Positions 44,620 to 55,814 of a DNA stretch of 64,000 bases are shown piece after piece. The DNA is from Ornithodoros turicata (Eukaryota > Arthropoda > Arachnida > Ixodida > Argasidae), in the NCBI RefSeq assembly GCF_037126465.1, contig NC_088204.1, positions 72,911,807 through 72,975,806 on the forward strand, given 5' to 3'. The position numbers were made by a program, and so were the translations under genes. Each line of letters begins with the position of its first letter. Position 1 is the stretch's first letter. A model generated the notes under the pieces. It saw only the letters and a program-made list of their open reading frames with translations. It searched no databases and had not been told where the DNA came from.

Positions 44620-45855
44620 CTAAAGCGTCTGAAGCAGTCCAGTGGACAACAGGAAGTCCATGAACAGGTGAAGAACCCGACGATGGAGCCCAGGACCTTC
44701 ATAGGGGCCAATGGGTGCAGCTAAGGTGAGCGGCCTCTTGCTGATGCGGGCCAGCTCACCACACAATGTCCGCCTTTGCGGGGAGTAGAGTGAACATTCC
44801 ATAAGAATGTGCTGGGCGGTCACCACGACATTGCAGGTGGAACAGAGGCCCATGTCACAGCATCGGATCATACACTTGAATTCCGGGGTGAAAGCAACAT
44901 TGAGGCGGAGTCTACGCAGGAGGGAGGTAAAACGGCGTAGGAGACAGGCAGGGAAAGAAAACGGCAGATTTGGGTCTACCGAATGCATTGGAGATTGAGC
45001 CGTGATGTCCAGGCGCCATTGCGGCAGAGCCAGGGGTTGAAACCATGCAGTTAGTAAAGCCCTTCCGTCGCCTCTTGAGGGCACGATGGGCACGGCTTTC
45101 GGGGACTCGTGGGCAGCCGTTGCTACTCTGTCAGCCTCCTCACTGCCTGTTAGACCGCAGTGACCTGGAATCCACTGCAGGGATATATGATGACCTTCAT
45201 CATGTAGGCGCCGAACTTGATGGAGAATGTCTACCACGATGAGGGCCAGAGACCCACGAAGGCCCATGGTTGCCACACATTGCAGAGCCGCTCGCGAATC
45301 GGTGTATACCACCCAGGCACGGGGAGGGAGTTGGGAGATCTGCTGTAGAAACAGTAGAATGCCATACAGCTCTGCCGATGTTGCTGACGTAGGATACGAC
45401 AGACAATATCCATGTGAGACTGCATGTGATGTGACAACAAAAGCACACGACGAACCATCCCGTGTGGAAGATCCATCAGTGATGACGGCAGTGTGGTCAG
45501 GATATTTAAAGTGCATCATGTCCGCTGCCAACTGCTGGAGAACTAAAGGTGGCACTTGATGCTTTGGAACTTTGAGGCCAGGGACCGATACGGAGAGGGT
45601 GATGGGAGCGGAAGCGACCACGGAGGGGTCGTGGGAACTGTTGGGTGGATTATGAACAGCTTGGACCTCACTTGCATTAGGCGCTTCAAGACAGCACTTT
45701 TGGCTTCGCCGATAAATTTTTGCTAGAAGGGGATGACGACGGTGGTGCGTTCTGAGGCGCAGGTAATGGCGAATTGTTTCCATCTGCCGTAGGATTTCTA
45801 TCGGTAGCTCACGGGCTTCGGCTATCACCATTCGAGTTTCCGCGGCTCTCGGCAC
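44620..45855 (-). CDS. I-like LINE ORF2 C-terminal part with RNase H (411 aa)
   Basis: One open frame runs from the truncated 5' side to the stop at 44620. It holds the last piece of the reverse transcriptase region (AAETRMVIAEARELPIEIL, HYLRLRTHHRRHPLL), then a complete RNase H1 domain with all four acidic residues: D127 (AVITDGSS), E162 (SAELYGI), D186 (VVYTDSRAAL) and D242 (EEADRVA). WIPGHCGLTG is the usual handle motif. A C-terminal CCDMGLCSTC...H...C zinc region follows. RNase H would remove RNA from the RNA/DNA hybrid. Without endonuclease and most of the reverse transcriptase it cannot move by itself, yet it has no stops, so it is probably a young insertion. Confidence 0.85.
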   Translation of the reverse strand: MPRAAETRMVIAEARELPIEILRQMETIRHYLRLRTHHRRHPLLAKIYRRSQKCCLEAPNASEVQAVHNPPNSSHDPSVVASAPITLSVSVPGLKVPKHQVPPLVLQQLAADMMHFKYPDHTAVITDGSSTRDGSSCAFVVTSHAVSHGYCLSYPTSATSAELYGILLFLQQISQLPPRAWVVYTDSRAALQCVATMGLRGSLALIVVDILHQVRRLHDEGHHISLQWIPGHCGLTGSEEADRVATAAHESPKAVPIVPSRGDGRALLTAWFQPLALPQWRLDITAQSPMHSVDPNLPFSFPACLLRRFTSLLRRLRLNVAFTPEFKCMIRCCDMGLCSTCNVVVTAQHILMECSLYSPQRRTLCGELARISKRPLTLAAPIGPYEGPGLHRRVLHLFMDFLLSTGLLQTL

Positions 45856-45991
45856 ACCAAGAGATATCCTCAGGCTTCGCGCAAAACAAACAACTTTATT
45901 TTCTACCTTGGAGAGTGGGAAGTTTCATCGCCACAGGCGATACTCTACCCCATTGCTGGTTGGAATGGGGGGAATAAAATAACGAGCCCCT

Positions 45992-46594
45992 TCACAATAA
46001 CGATCGAAGTCCGATGGTGTCCAGAAATGTCAGAAGAGCTTTGAGCGCAGAGCGTTGCTGGGCTGGATTGGCCCAGGGACCAAGCAATTTCGATAGGGAG
46101 AAAGGGCGAGAGTCCAGCTGACGAAGAGACTCGGAGAGTGTGGTCCGGGAAGGTTCGTAGTGAGGGCAATGAAGAAGAATATGCTCCAGATCCTGTAGAG
46201 CACCACAGTGGCAGCAGGAGGGAGAGTCAAGATGTCTCAAGCGGTAACGCCACTGAGCTGTAAAGGCCACATCGAGGCGCATTCGGTGTATTAATGCAGC
46301 ATCTTGACGAGAGGTGTTTCGTGGCATGCGGAAAGCGAGCGTTGGATCAACTCTGCTCAACATAGAGGGCGGAAGAATGTCGGTTGTCCGTTGGCGGGAA
46401 GCCAGGGGTGTCACTAGGCGTCGCAGAATTGAACGGCGGTCTCCTCTCAGCATAACAATACGGGTCCGTTTCTGATACGAGAGTGCTGCTTCTGCGGCGC
46501 TGTCGGCGCGCTCGTTCCCCACGACACCACAACGGGCTGGAACCCACTGGAGAACTAGTCTGTGGCCTGCGGCGTAGATAGTGTGGTAAGCCAT
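45992..46594 (-). pseudogene. LINE RNase H second half and C-terminus (3' of the insertion)
   Basis: MAYHTIYAAGHRLVLQWVP, GVVGNERADSAAEAA (last catalytic D), then RMRLDVAFTAQWRYRL and a CCHCGALQDLEHILLHC zinc motif, ending at 45992. It lacks its own first half; that lies at 50286-50570 beyond the inserted element. Confidence 0.9.
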
Positions 46595-46597
46595 TAA

Positions 46598-49500
46598 AGG
46601 GACCGAAAAGTGAATATAAACCTATCGAAACTTTATGTTCAGCGAAAAGCTTGAACCTTCAAAAGTTCAAATATCAAAGAACTCCGCCGAAATCGCTGTA
46701 GTTTTTCTGTAATCGAATTTTCCATAATTGCATGTCCAGGGACCTTGTAGGAAACCGAGCAGTCTGTCAACAATTGCATGACCCCGCGCCATCTGTCGAG
46801 GACGCATGTAAGAGGCTATGGCGAACCTTCTACCAGAAGTCGAGCATAGCCCACTCTGACTCAAAAGGGATAGGACATGACTACTATTACTACTACTATA
46901 CGCGCACTTCCGGGCGCTTCCGGCGAAAACGAAAATGGCAGTGAGCATTTGTGACCACTGGCTACGTCGAGAATGTCGAGCCTCTTGAACATGAGTGCGC
47001 TGGAATTCCGCATTCGAGAACTGTCGCTCACACAGAACTGTTGTTCATGCGTTAGCGTGCTGGAAAGTGTGTTCTTCGCAGCAGCAGATTCCTCGTCCAG
47101 AGATTAATCCGAGTCGCATTCGTCCTCAGCAGTAGCTCACTGTGCCGTGAACATGGACTGCTTTGTGAAATTTCCATGTATCAAGGAGAAGCACTTGTGT
47201 AAGCCGAAACAAGCGCTGTTTCTTCGTCGCGCAGGTGTTCATGTGTGAAATGCAAACCGACGGATACTACGGATGGATACTACGGTTTTTGCTACCGAGA
47301 GGTAGAGAATGCGTGTGAGAAGCAGACAGACGATAGCATCAGAACTAACGAATATTTCGAAATACTCTGCCTTGACACCGAAGTACTACAAGTGTCTTTT
47401 ACATACATCCGAGAAACCGAAGAGCATGGCAACGTACACGGCAGCGCCGTGTGGTCTTTACGCGCTACTTGAACGACACACTGGACGGAAAACCCTTATT
47501 TCTGCAGGAAATTCCGTTATACCACCTGTCGGCCATTCATAAGAATGTGGGGTGCTCCGAGAATAGAAAATACTCCACTGGATCTCGATCTGCGTCATGC
47601 ATGCTATTAGGGATGCTTTCCCGTCAGTGCGCTGACCTGTAGAAATGTTGTCATCATATTTTCATTTCGTGTTTGCTGCAAATTTTTCTCATTGCTTTTT
47701 CTTTGCTGTCACAGCATATTATAATTACTAGTTTGCTCCTGGAGGGTTAAGTAACCTATGGGCGTAAATGTATTTGTAGGTTATACTCATGTCTCACTTG
47801 TGTATGTGAGGAGTAAGACAATTTTCATCAGTGTCATTCAGCTGAACTGTGTTCATAACCTTTTAGTATACTTCTTAGTGACCACGTTTCCAAATGTCAA
47901 CTAATAATTGAACCAAGATTGGGATTTAACACTTAAATTACTTCTGTTTTGCTAAACGGAGTACTTGTAACTGATTCATTATCACGTCGCCAACTAACAC
48001 TTGTAAAGAAGGACTTGAGGGCTGACCTCAGCTATTATTAACCCTTGATCTGGGTTCAAAGTTAACCATGCACCATTGGTGTGCATAGTACTCCAAAATG
48101 GCTAAATAATTTATAGCATAAGTTCTCTGTTACTGTAATTGAGATGTACTTTTGTAAAGTACTTTTGACAGCCCTGCAAATTGAAACTGGCTTCAGTGTA
48201 CACTACAAATGCATCATAACATTTAATTGAAATATAATATAAGAGCAGAAGCAACATTATGTCACAATTCAAACTATATCTTTCTTTTTTACTGTCCATG
48301 GATTTAGGAAATAGAGTAGGACTTCCTGCCCTCTGATGTTTTGACGTACTTGATAGAGTTGTAAAACCTGCAACAAAATAAACAAGAGAAGTATAAACAG
48401 TTTCGTCTTTCCCTTTTGAATTTAACAAGCTAGTTATATTTTACCATTTGTTCACTTTTGTATTCTCTGTTGGTGAAAAGATTATAGGAAAAATGATGCT
48501 GCAGATCAAACAATGACCTGTCATCTTGATGAAGATCAGAACATTTCTTCAGGCATGCTAAGTGAGACAAAAGAAATGTACAATGAAGGTTGTACAAAAA
48601 CAGCAAATCTCCGTCGGCTAAAACTTTATATATGTGGATGTTACCACATCGTGTAGTTTCCATCCAAAAGTAGGACTAGGCAAGGTTGTTTGGTAGGTCG
48701 TTGGGATGTTGATGTGCTATACCGTTGGATCACATCAATATAGATGAGGGGCAAACACAGTAGACAGCGTAATGGCTGCAAACTCAAGTGAAGATTTATT
48801 CAACAGAACAAGAAACCGAAAACATGAGTAGAGAAAGGCAGTGCCCATGCAGTGTATGGTGAACCATATTAATCTCTGAGAAGGTAGGATCGGAACAGCA
48901 ATAAAAAGAAATGACAGTTGCGTCCGAGATAGGGGAACTCAATGTAGGACCAATATGATGTGGTAACCTTGCATGGCTCACTGCAGCTCTGACACACATT
49001 GAACAATTCCAGTAGTTGTGGCTTCAAACACAATGAACGTTTGCTGTTGCACTGGGTATTCAAGTGTAGAGGATGCATCTCTAGAAACTTAATTAGCGCT
49101 CCTTAGTCATAAAGTCATAACTCCATCTCAACAGGAAGTATTCTCGTACCCTTCAAACAAGCTAGTAGTTCTCATCGGTTTCTTCTCCTCTTGTTGACGT
49201 CATACTAATGTTCTGCACCTGTCCAAAGACTCAAAAAAATGTCACAAAGTCTGCAACACGTAACAAATCTAGTGCTTCCATCTGTGGACTTCGCATACCT
49301 GCTTTCAGCTATTTCTGTCATGTCAACTTGAGTGCCTGGATCACACATACGAAGCAGTTTTGCGCCACTTCAACACTGGAAGACCCCTAAAATTAAATTT
49401 GTTGATGTTGACAATGTTGAGTACGGGACAAGTAGGATAACATAAATGAAATACGTCACCGCTATATTATAATTTATACATGTGTGACGCCTGTACATAC

Positions 49501-50281
49501 CTAAGACGTTGTGTTGAACTCGTCACCTCGGTGAAGCAAAATCACTGGGTACTGAACATCAGTGTGCTTCGGACGTCTTCGCAATTCGCCTTCTACGGCA
49601 TCTTCGTAGTCATCGGCAGCAAAATGAGCTCAGCACATACCACACGACTGCTACATCTAATAACTGAGTGTTTTGAACCACATTCGTTTTCGCGCACTCT
49701 CCTGTTGAATCTTGTGGTAGAAACGCCTGCAGCCGATGGTGGACGAACATGATTTTTGCATCCCCGAACACCAAAACTACACCAGGCATATGTAGGTCCC
49801 TCGAATAATTGACACAACAACCACGAACATGTCATTCACTTCTCTTCGCGCGACCAACACGACCGCCCACTACGTAAACAATAAACGCGATAACACAGAC
49901 AGCCTTGCAGATGGCGCGGCGGATCGTAGCTCGTAGCGGCGAAGTAGCTGGATGCTTTATTAACGTAAAAGCTATGGAAGTGAGCGTCATTTTTAAAATA
50001 GTGTTTAGCTGTACGATAATGTGCGTCAGCTTTGTTCTCTACAAAATTAACTCTCACGTGGTAAGGGTTGACCAATCCCTGGGAGCCCTGGACCTGAAAC
50101 CCAAGTTGCTCTTTTTCGCCGTTCGCTGGCAGCACCGTCCATCTTCCGGCAATCTTCAAAATATTTATACGTAAAAAATATGCCGAATTGAGAAGTAATG
50201 CTTTCTGTGTCTTATCAAACAATGATTTTGTGCACGACAGTGGGCAAAAATATGGGGATTATTTTTCAATTTTCGGTCCCT
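46598..50281. mobile_element. TTAA-flanked TIR element (piggyBac-like ends), 3684 bp
   Basis: Inverted ends read AGGGACCGAAAAGTGAATA (46598) and AGGGACCGAAAATTGAAAA (from 50281, minus strand). TTAA lies directly outside both (46594-46597 and 50282-50285). Deleting the element plus one TTAA rejoins the LINE RNase H frame as DVL-MAYHT. TTAA targeting and short TIRs point to the piggyBac superfamily (inference). No transposase with recognisable DDD motifs was found. The interior has short open frames such as 47451-47642, and a minus-strand stretch near 49628-49504 (DDYEDAVEGELRRRPKH) that ends at a donor-like TTAG|gtatgt. It may carry captured exons or be non-autonomous. Confidence 0.88.
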
Positions 50282-50285
50282 TTAA

Positions 50286-51785
50286 CACATCTGTGAGTAG
50301 GGGTGCGGATGGGCCTGGTATGCCAGAATTTTCAATTGCTTGAAGTGCAGATTTGGAGTCTGTAAAGACTGCCCATTCCCGGGGTGTAAAATCAGCGATG
50401 TGTTGTAGAAAGAAAAGTATGGCATAGAGTTCCGCAGCTGTGGAGGAGGTTGGATGTGAAAGGCGTCTTCCGTGCACAACGCCTTCGGATGGAATGACGA
50501 ATGCTGAGGCGGACTTGTTGTTTCGGGATGCGCCATCGGTATATGCTGCCGTAAACGTAGACTACTTCTCGTCTACCAGAGCATGAAATAGGGCTCGGAG
50601 GACTTGAGGGGGGACCTGATCTCTTCTTTCCAGAAGGTTTGGGAGGCGTACAAATGTGAGTGGTACCGGTAAAGACCAGGGGGCTTCCGGCGGTATAGTG
50701 TCCTTAGTTATGAAGCCAGTGAGAGTCTGGCGTGTCCTCTGCGCTACTCGATAGAAGTCGCTTTCTGGGCGGTATCGAATTTTCCTGAGGAGCGGGTGGC
50801 GGGGAATGTGAGCACGCAAACGGAAGTAGTGCCGAGCCGTTTCCCGTTCACTTCTCACGAGAACTTCAATCGGGAGCTCATCAGCTTCAGCCAGTACTTG
50901 CCGTGTTTCAGCCATTCTTGGATCTCCGAAGCAGCGACGAAGGCTTCGAGCAAACAGGGACCGAAGTGTATTTAATGAAGTTGTTGATATCCTGTGCAGA
51001 ATAGGAAGGCTGTAAAGCACAGTTGCCCTTACCAATGCCGCGTGAACCGCGAGCAGGGAACACTGATCACAGCCCCATCCTGAGCCAGAAAGATGTTGAA
51101 TTGCGGGGAGCCATCGCTGCACTTTAGTTTCAAGGTGTGTAATTTGCCGAGCCCAGCGCAAGTCCGAGTCGATTACCATGCCAAGGAAGCGGTGAAAGCG
51201 TACCGGTTCAAGCTTCTTTGTACCAAGCCGAAGAGGGAAATTGGCCATAGCTTTACGCGTGAAAGGGAGCTCGACACACTTTTCGGGTGAAAGGTCCATC
51301 CCGAGGTGCGTGAGGTACGTATGGATATTGTTTAAAACGAGCTGCAGGCGGCGCTGGAGAGCCGGGCGTGATTTTCCTACTGTCCAAAAGGCGACGTCAT
51401 CTGCATACACGGAGAACGACACTTTGCGAGGAATTACTGATTGTAGGCCGGCCATCACCACGTTAAAGAGTGTCGGGCTGAGAATGCTTCCTTGGGAGAC
51501 TCCTTGAGGAACAGGATGCTGAGGGCTTTGGCCTTGGGACGTACGGACAGCAACAGTTCGGTCCGTAAGGAAGTCTTGGAGCCAGATGAAGAGCACACCG
51601 GATACTCCAAACGAGCGCAAGGCGTGCAGCACACAAAATGTGCGAGACGGTATCATATGCGCGCTTGATGTCGAGGAAAACCGATCGGACGATCCGTCGA
51701 TGGGCACGAGCATGTTGAACTGTAGAGACTAGGTCGAGAACTGGATCCATGGAGCTTCGGTGGCGACGGTGGCCTTTAACAAGCG
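50286..51785 (-). pseudogene. LINE reverse transcriptase and RNase H first half (5' of the insertion)
   Basis: GHRRHRSSMDPVLDLVSTV and SVFLDIKRAYDTVSH (motif A) are in one frame. A shift near 51650 leads to PQGVSQGSILSPTLF, SVYADDVAFW (YADD), FHRFLGMVIDSD and HYFRLRAHIPRHPLL. A TAG at 50564-50562 stops the frame just before YTDGASRNNKSASAF, the first RNase H block. AAELYAILFFLQH and VFTDSKSALQAI follow, ending at the TTAA. The copy therefore carries one frameshift, one nonsense codon and one insertion. Confidence 0.9.
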
Positions 51786-52318
51786 CCGCCACCACCACCC
51801 AGTATATGGTACAACGAAGAGGCTTCGCGCAAGTATACACCGAAGTCGCTGTTCCTGAGTCTGGGAGACGCCATGCAGGACCGGGAGGCCGTACAGATAA
51901 ACAACTCATTATTTATCGTGGTATGAGCTGGTATGAGTTGTCTTGGTATGAGCTGGTTGGTCACCGCCACAGCGACAGAGAACAATATAGAGTGGCGTCG
52001 CCGGCTTTGAAGTCTGAAGTGGTAACCGCATACGACGAATTCTCGACGGAAAAACGGTCAGCTTTTTCACAGGCACGATCGACAACTCGACGGAGAAACG
52101 GCGGGACGTACCTCATGCACAGGTTTCTACAGGCGCGGAAGGTGTTTCTAATATAATCTAATGCTTCTAATAATTAGTGCCTCTGTAGGGACACACGTAT
52201 CGCGCTTTCTCAGTTTGCAAAGATACGCCAATACTGCAGAGGTCATTTTCTAGCTTGCTTAGGCAGTTGTCACACAGCAGATATCCATATCCATCATGGT
52301 CCGTCCTTCATAACGTCC
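51786..52318. other. No gene seen
   Basis: Contains GGTATGAGYTG repeats at 51921-51952 and an ACGGAGAAACGGCG-type stretch near 52090 that is similar to text inside the next TIR element. Confidence 0.35.
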
Positions 52319-52323
52319 TTTAA

Positions 52324-53074
52324 GCGCCAACCGCATGAGACGTTTTGCGAGCGGCAGGGCGTCGCGCTTTTCTCAGCGACAAACAACGCTGGCAAAAACG
52401 CTCGGAGCTCACCGCATGCACCGTTTCTACAACGGCGGATGGACGGCGTCTCACGCGAACGTTTCCGTAATCTCTCAGGGAAAGCAACTCTACGTAGCTT
52501 GATAAACACTTTATTACAAGTGAAGAATCTCAAACACAGGTGCTTTTGAGTGATAACACGCAGTAACGAAAAAGATAGTGCAGCAATGCGCGCTCACGAA
52601 GCCATGTTGTGAATCCCGGTCCCGCTATTCACAAGGTACCCGCTTCGTGTATTTAGACGGAGCTAACTCAGCATTCCGGTTGACATCTTCATCAAGCTGT
52701 TGCACACTTCTCCTTGTGTTTTGTATGTTGGACACTCACACAAGAATTGCGTTCTTAACATCGGCAACAAACTTCTGTTCTTCTGCCGAACACCGTGGCC
52801 GAACAGCCGTCTGAGCGATTCCGCGTGCCGCCATCTATGGGGGCTCCCGAAAATTGGCGCGACCGGATGAACCTATCCCGAGGTTAATCCCTGATTGGCC
52901 ACTTGCGCGCGTCGTCTCCGCCTCCTCCGTCGCCAACCCTGAATTATCTATTCGCCTAGGACTTCGAGCGGAGCGTCCCGCGCCTATTGTTCCCGACGCC
53001 TTGGCTTGACGCTCGCCAAACGCCGCAAAATGACGCTCGATAAACGCTGGAGAAACGCCTCATGCGGTTGGCAC
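52324..53074. mobile_element. TIR element with GCGCCAACCGCATGAG ends
   Basis: Left GCGCCAACCGCATGAGACGTT and right inverse GTGCCAACCGCATGAGGCGTT form the ends. The direct repeat TTTAA, which contains TTAA, lies immediately outside (52319-52323 and 53075-53079). The 751-bp interior has no recognisable transposase. The superfamily is uncertain; the TTAA in the flanks hints at piggyBac-type targeting. Confidence 0.7.
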
Positions 53075-53079
53075 TTTAA

Positions 53080-53926
53080 ATAACGTACGCTCAAGCAGGA
53101 TTTCTTCTTCAACCTGCGACATGCCAAAGCCGCGAAACACAACGGGGAATATACGTGCGCGAAACTACAACTCCCGTTGTCACGGTAACAAAAGAAAGAA
53201 AGGAGACGACGCTTGTGTTATGGTGGGCTGGAACGACTGGTGTGCCGTTCGCCGGTTGTCACATGTACCCGCCGATGTTCCTGCCAATAGATGGCGCCAA
53301 GCGCATCTCGGCGCCAGAGCCGTATATTGAGAGAGTTTTGCCATCTTTTGATCTTTTGCCGCCTTATGGGCGAAGCCTGTTTCGACGTCTGAGTCGCTGT
53401 TGCACCGCCCAAAAAGCATGAATCCAAGCGAAATTTGCTTATCAGCCAGCAGCTAGGCGCCGTTCTGATGCAGTTAACTTGGTGGACGACAGGTGCTTTT
53501 ATCACGCTCAGTGTAATCTACCAGGGTCGCCGGCTTATGACCCACAGGCGCCTGTGAAATGGGGCGCTTTGTTACCAAACTGAAGTGATTGAAGGACGAA
53601 GGGGTCTTGAAGGACGCTGTACGCACATGTCTCCCCCCTTGCATCGTGAGCAATGTTTTGCATCAACATGGCGTCGGCAACCGGTTGATGATGGACAACA
53701 ATAGAGCGCGGCGAGGGAGGTCGTTCAACCATGACGTCGCATGACGTGGTTCAAGTTAGGCTCCTCCCAACGGTCTAACTCTCTCTATAAACGGCTCTGC
53801 TCGGCGCTATGCGATCTAATCGCCCCTTGCGGCTGATTTCAGTGCTACCTGTCACGTGATTACTCACCTGCACCTACGAGCGTGCCTTTCTGTTGCTCCG
53901 CATGCAAAATGCCCCTTAAGTGTCAT
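53080..53926. other. No gene seen
   Basis: Moderately GC-rich sequence with overlapping short frames on both strands. Nothing recognised. 'gagagagttt' and an inverted 'actctctctata' occur near 53330 and 53780. Confidence 0.35.
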
Positions 53927-53935
53927 CTGCAGCAG

Positions 53936-54165
53936 GTGGTGGTGGTTCACCGTTGTCGGCCTCACAGACGTGGACAACGTCACGACTGACACCCTGGGCC
54001 GACATCTAAGGGAACTGTGCCGACATATGGCTGAAAGCGTCTGAGGAAAACCCAGGAAAAGCCCCAGACAGCACAGCCGGCACCGGGATTTGAACACGGG
54101 TACCTCCCAGACTCGACGTAACATGGCCAGCACGCTAACCACTCAGCCACGCGAGATGCTACACA
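53936..54165 (-). mobile_element. tRNA-derived SINE, full length
   Basis: On the minus strand from about 54163, tctcgcgtggctgagtggtt-agcg is an A box-like start and GTGTTCAAATCCC a B box, with an 80-base cloverleaf-like layout, so RNA polymerase III could transcribe it. The body then matches the truncated SINE at 41943 and ends in CACCACCACC. CTGCAGCAG occurs at 53927-53935 and 54166-54174 as a 9-bp target duplication. The tRNA part has drifted and has a non-tRNA tail, so it is not a functional tRNA gene. Confidence 0.85.
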
Positions 54166-54246
54166 CTGCAGCAGCAACCGAATCGCGCACCTAGATATCA
54201 GTCCTGATATTCGTCAGCGGCTCCCAGTCAGCCTCAGATCTGGGAC

Positions 54247-54764
54247 ATACAGGGTGTCCCAGAAAACGTGTCACTGAATTATAATAAAAAAGCTATACCA
54301 CCTAGAATCATGCGGTCAATGGCATTTGTTCTTACTGGGTTTTTGCCACCTCCTGACGTGAATGTCGTGCGACGTAAGTCTAATTATGCAAATTTTTGCG
54401 AGCTTAAGTCGCAAATTTGCCAAGTCACTTTTTTACCCCACCACTGTGAAGAGCGTGTCTAATTTACTCAAATTAATGATAATTGACAGGGATATTCAGG
54501 AGTTATCCCATCGGAAAAAAAAGGCCGAACATCATGCTCTACGGAGATCCGACAGGATAGCGCGCGATGAACATTCCAGCGCTATCTTTGTCACTCCAAC
54601 GAAAGGGGGTTCGAAACCCAGCCCACCCCACCCCGGCATCGCAGAAAGAGATAACAGAGGCACGGCTTATCGCGTCTGACTTTTGCTGGGAAAAAATGCT
54701 TTCCCTCTCCCAATTTTAGGAACTGTTACTTTTTCTACTATCACTCTGTTGGGCTGGCTTTGGA
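54247..54764. mobile_element. Fold-back element FB5, right arm lost
   Basis: TACAGGGTGTCCCAGAAAAC at 54247 starts a left arm that follows FB1 closely (gaattataataaaaa, ccacctagaatcatgcggtcaa, ccacctcctgacg, acttttttaccccacca). The centre resembles the FB1 centre in inverted orientation. The sequence breaks at 54765 where MITE copies begin, and no right arm follows. Confidence 0.85.
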
Positions 54765-54856
54765 CCCAAGCAGCACAATGTACTGAAAGTCGAGTGCAAT
54801 GGGGGTGGACGGGTAGGTAGAAGGCCTTGAACAGACCACAGAAACTAAAGAACATT
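54765..54856. mobile_element. CCCAAGCAG palindromic MITE, truncated copy
   Basis: The first 92 bp of the family up to 'aaagaacatt'. It is cut exactly where the next copy starts. Confidence 0.85.
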
Positions 54857-55004
54857 CCCAAGCAGCACAATGTTCTGAAAGTCGAGTGCAATAGGGGTGG
54901 ACGGTGTGTGTCTTATCAATGTTTTTAGTTTCACCAGTTCAAGGCCTTCCACCTACCCGTCCACCCCTATTGCACTCGACTTTCAGTACATTTTGCTGTT
55001 TGGG
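54857..55004. mobile_element. CCCAAGCAG palindromic MITE, complete copy
   Basis: Starts CCCAAGCAGCACAATGTTCT and ends TTTTGCTGTTTGGG. The arms pair through the 'gtcgagtgcaataggggtgga' motif. It lies directly behind the truncated copy. Confidence 0.9.
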
Positions 55005-55737
55005 GTGAGCTCACTTTATCCTGCAGAGGCGAACTCTTTATCTCGTTTTTCGCCCACTCTGTCATCACCCAACGAAGATAAGACATCCGGCCAGCGCTTC
55101 GCAACCTTCCGATATATTTCGCTTGCAGGGATCGTCGGCTAGGCGGACGTGACAGTAGCAAACGTCACGTGGTTTCGTTACAAAGAACTGCGGATGCTAG
55201 TAAGCCTTCAGTACGCAAACCAACGTAGTGCTGGTCCAAATCTATTCACTAGAAAAATAGTCAAGCATACATACACCGTCACACACGGGACATGTTGGAC
55301 TAGTTCAGAACCCGCTTGGTTCGCAGCGAGCACATGGCGCCAGATTCAAACAGGCGCGACAGGAAAACAGGGGCGTCACGCATTCCATGTACGGTAAGCA
55401 CGCCAGTCTTACTTGTGTCTCGGCGTTTACGTTCTCTCCCACGCCCTCTGCTGCTCCTGGTCTCCTCACCCTCCGGAAGCGGTCTCCGGAAACATCTCAT
55501 GTGGTTGGGTATTGCGAGCCCAAGAAGGTGTTCTGCGTGAAAAGGTTTTCGCAGTGTTGCCGTTATGAAACTGTGCGTCTTCCATCTAGGGGCACCGAAT
55601 CAGCGCATAAAAGGTAGACTGGCTCCACAGAGGTTCAACACAACTGCAGTGCCATTGCTGACGACAGACCGATTCCTTGTTTCTATATTTTAATACCCAT
55701 TCGTCGTGTTTTGTTTTATTGTACGTTCCTCCCGCAG
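55005..55737. other. No gene seen
   Basis: Short unrecognised frames. The 3' part (55690-55737) becomes T-rich ahead of the candidate acceptor. Confidence 0.35.
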
Positions 55738-55814
55738 GTCGGGGACTTCATGATGCCGGAACTTCCGCTCTCTCCTGGAGCATATCTCGTCTGGGAGGGC
55801 AATGCATCGGGAAC
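55738..55814 (+). CDS. Candidate 77-bp internal exon
   Basis: A T-rich stretch and acceptor gttcctcccgcag|GTC precede it, and a strong donor GGAAC|gtaagt follows. The frame reads VGDFMMPELPLSPGAYLVWE, then GNASG. This looks like a beta-hairpin segment and vaguely recalls ML-domain (MD-2/GM2-activator-like) lipid-binding proteins, but it is too short to assign. No partner exon was found in the window. Confidence 0.35.

Larger units (their letters stand above)
44196..45885 (-). mobile_element. I-like LINE, 5'-truncated, with MITE in its 3' UTR
   Basis: The 5' end is cut inside the reverse transcriptase near 45885, directly against the 3' end of another LINE. The 3' UTR (44619 down to about 44228) carries the family motif 'ggggtgtttcac..ggcggtaacctacccc' and ends in a GTT-rich tail. 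A 253-bp MITE interrupts it. Confidence 0.85.
45886..51785 (-). mobile_element. I-like LINE split by a 3.7-kb TTAA element
   Basis: The 5' part is at 51785-50286 (reverse transcriptase and first half of RNase H) and the 3' part at 46597-45886 (second half of RNase H, zinc region, 3' UTR with AATAAAGTTGTTTG at its end). The 5' side is truncated in the reverse transcriptase near 51785, at the KGHRRHRSSMD motif. Confidence 0.9.

Noticed and set aside
46598..50281. A piggyBac transposase in the TTAA element
   Set aside because: No frame over about 130 aa and no DDD-type motif could be found on either strand.
54085..54165. tRNA gene on the minus strand
   Set aside because: The head has A and B box-like motifs but is fused to a SINE body with a CACC tail and a target duplication, so it is a SINE head.
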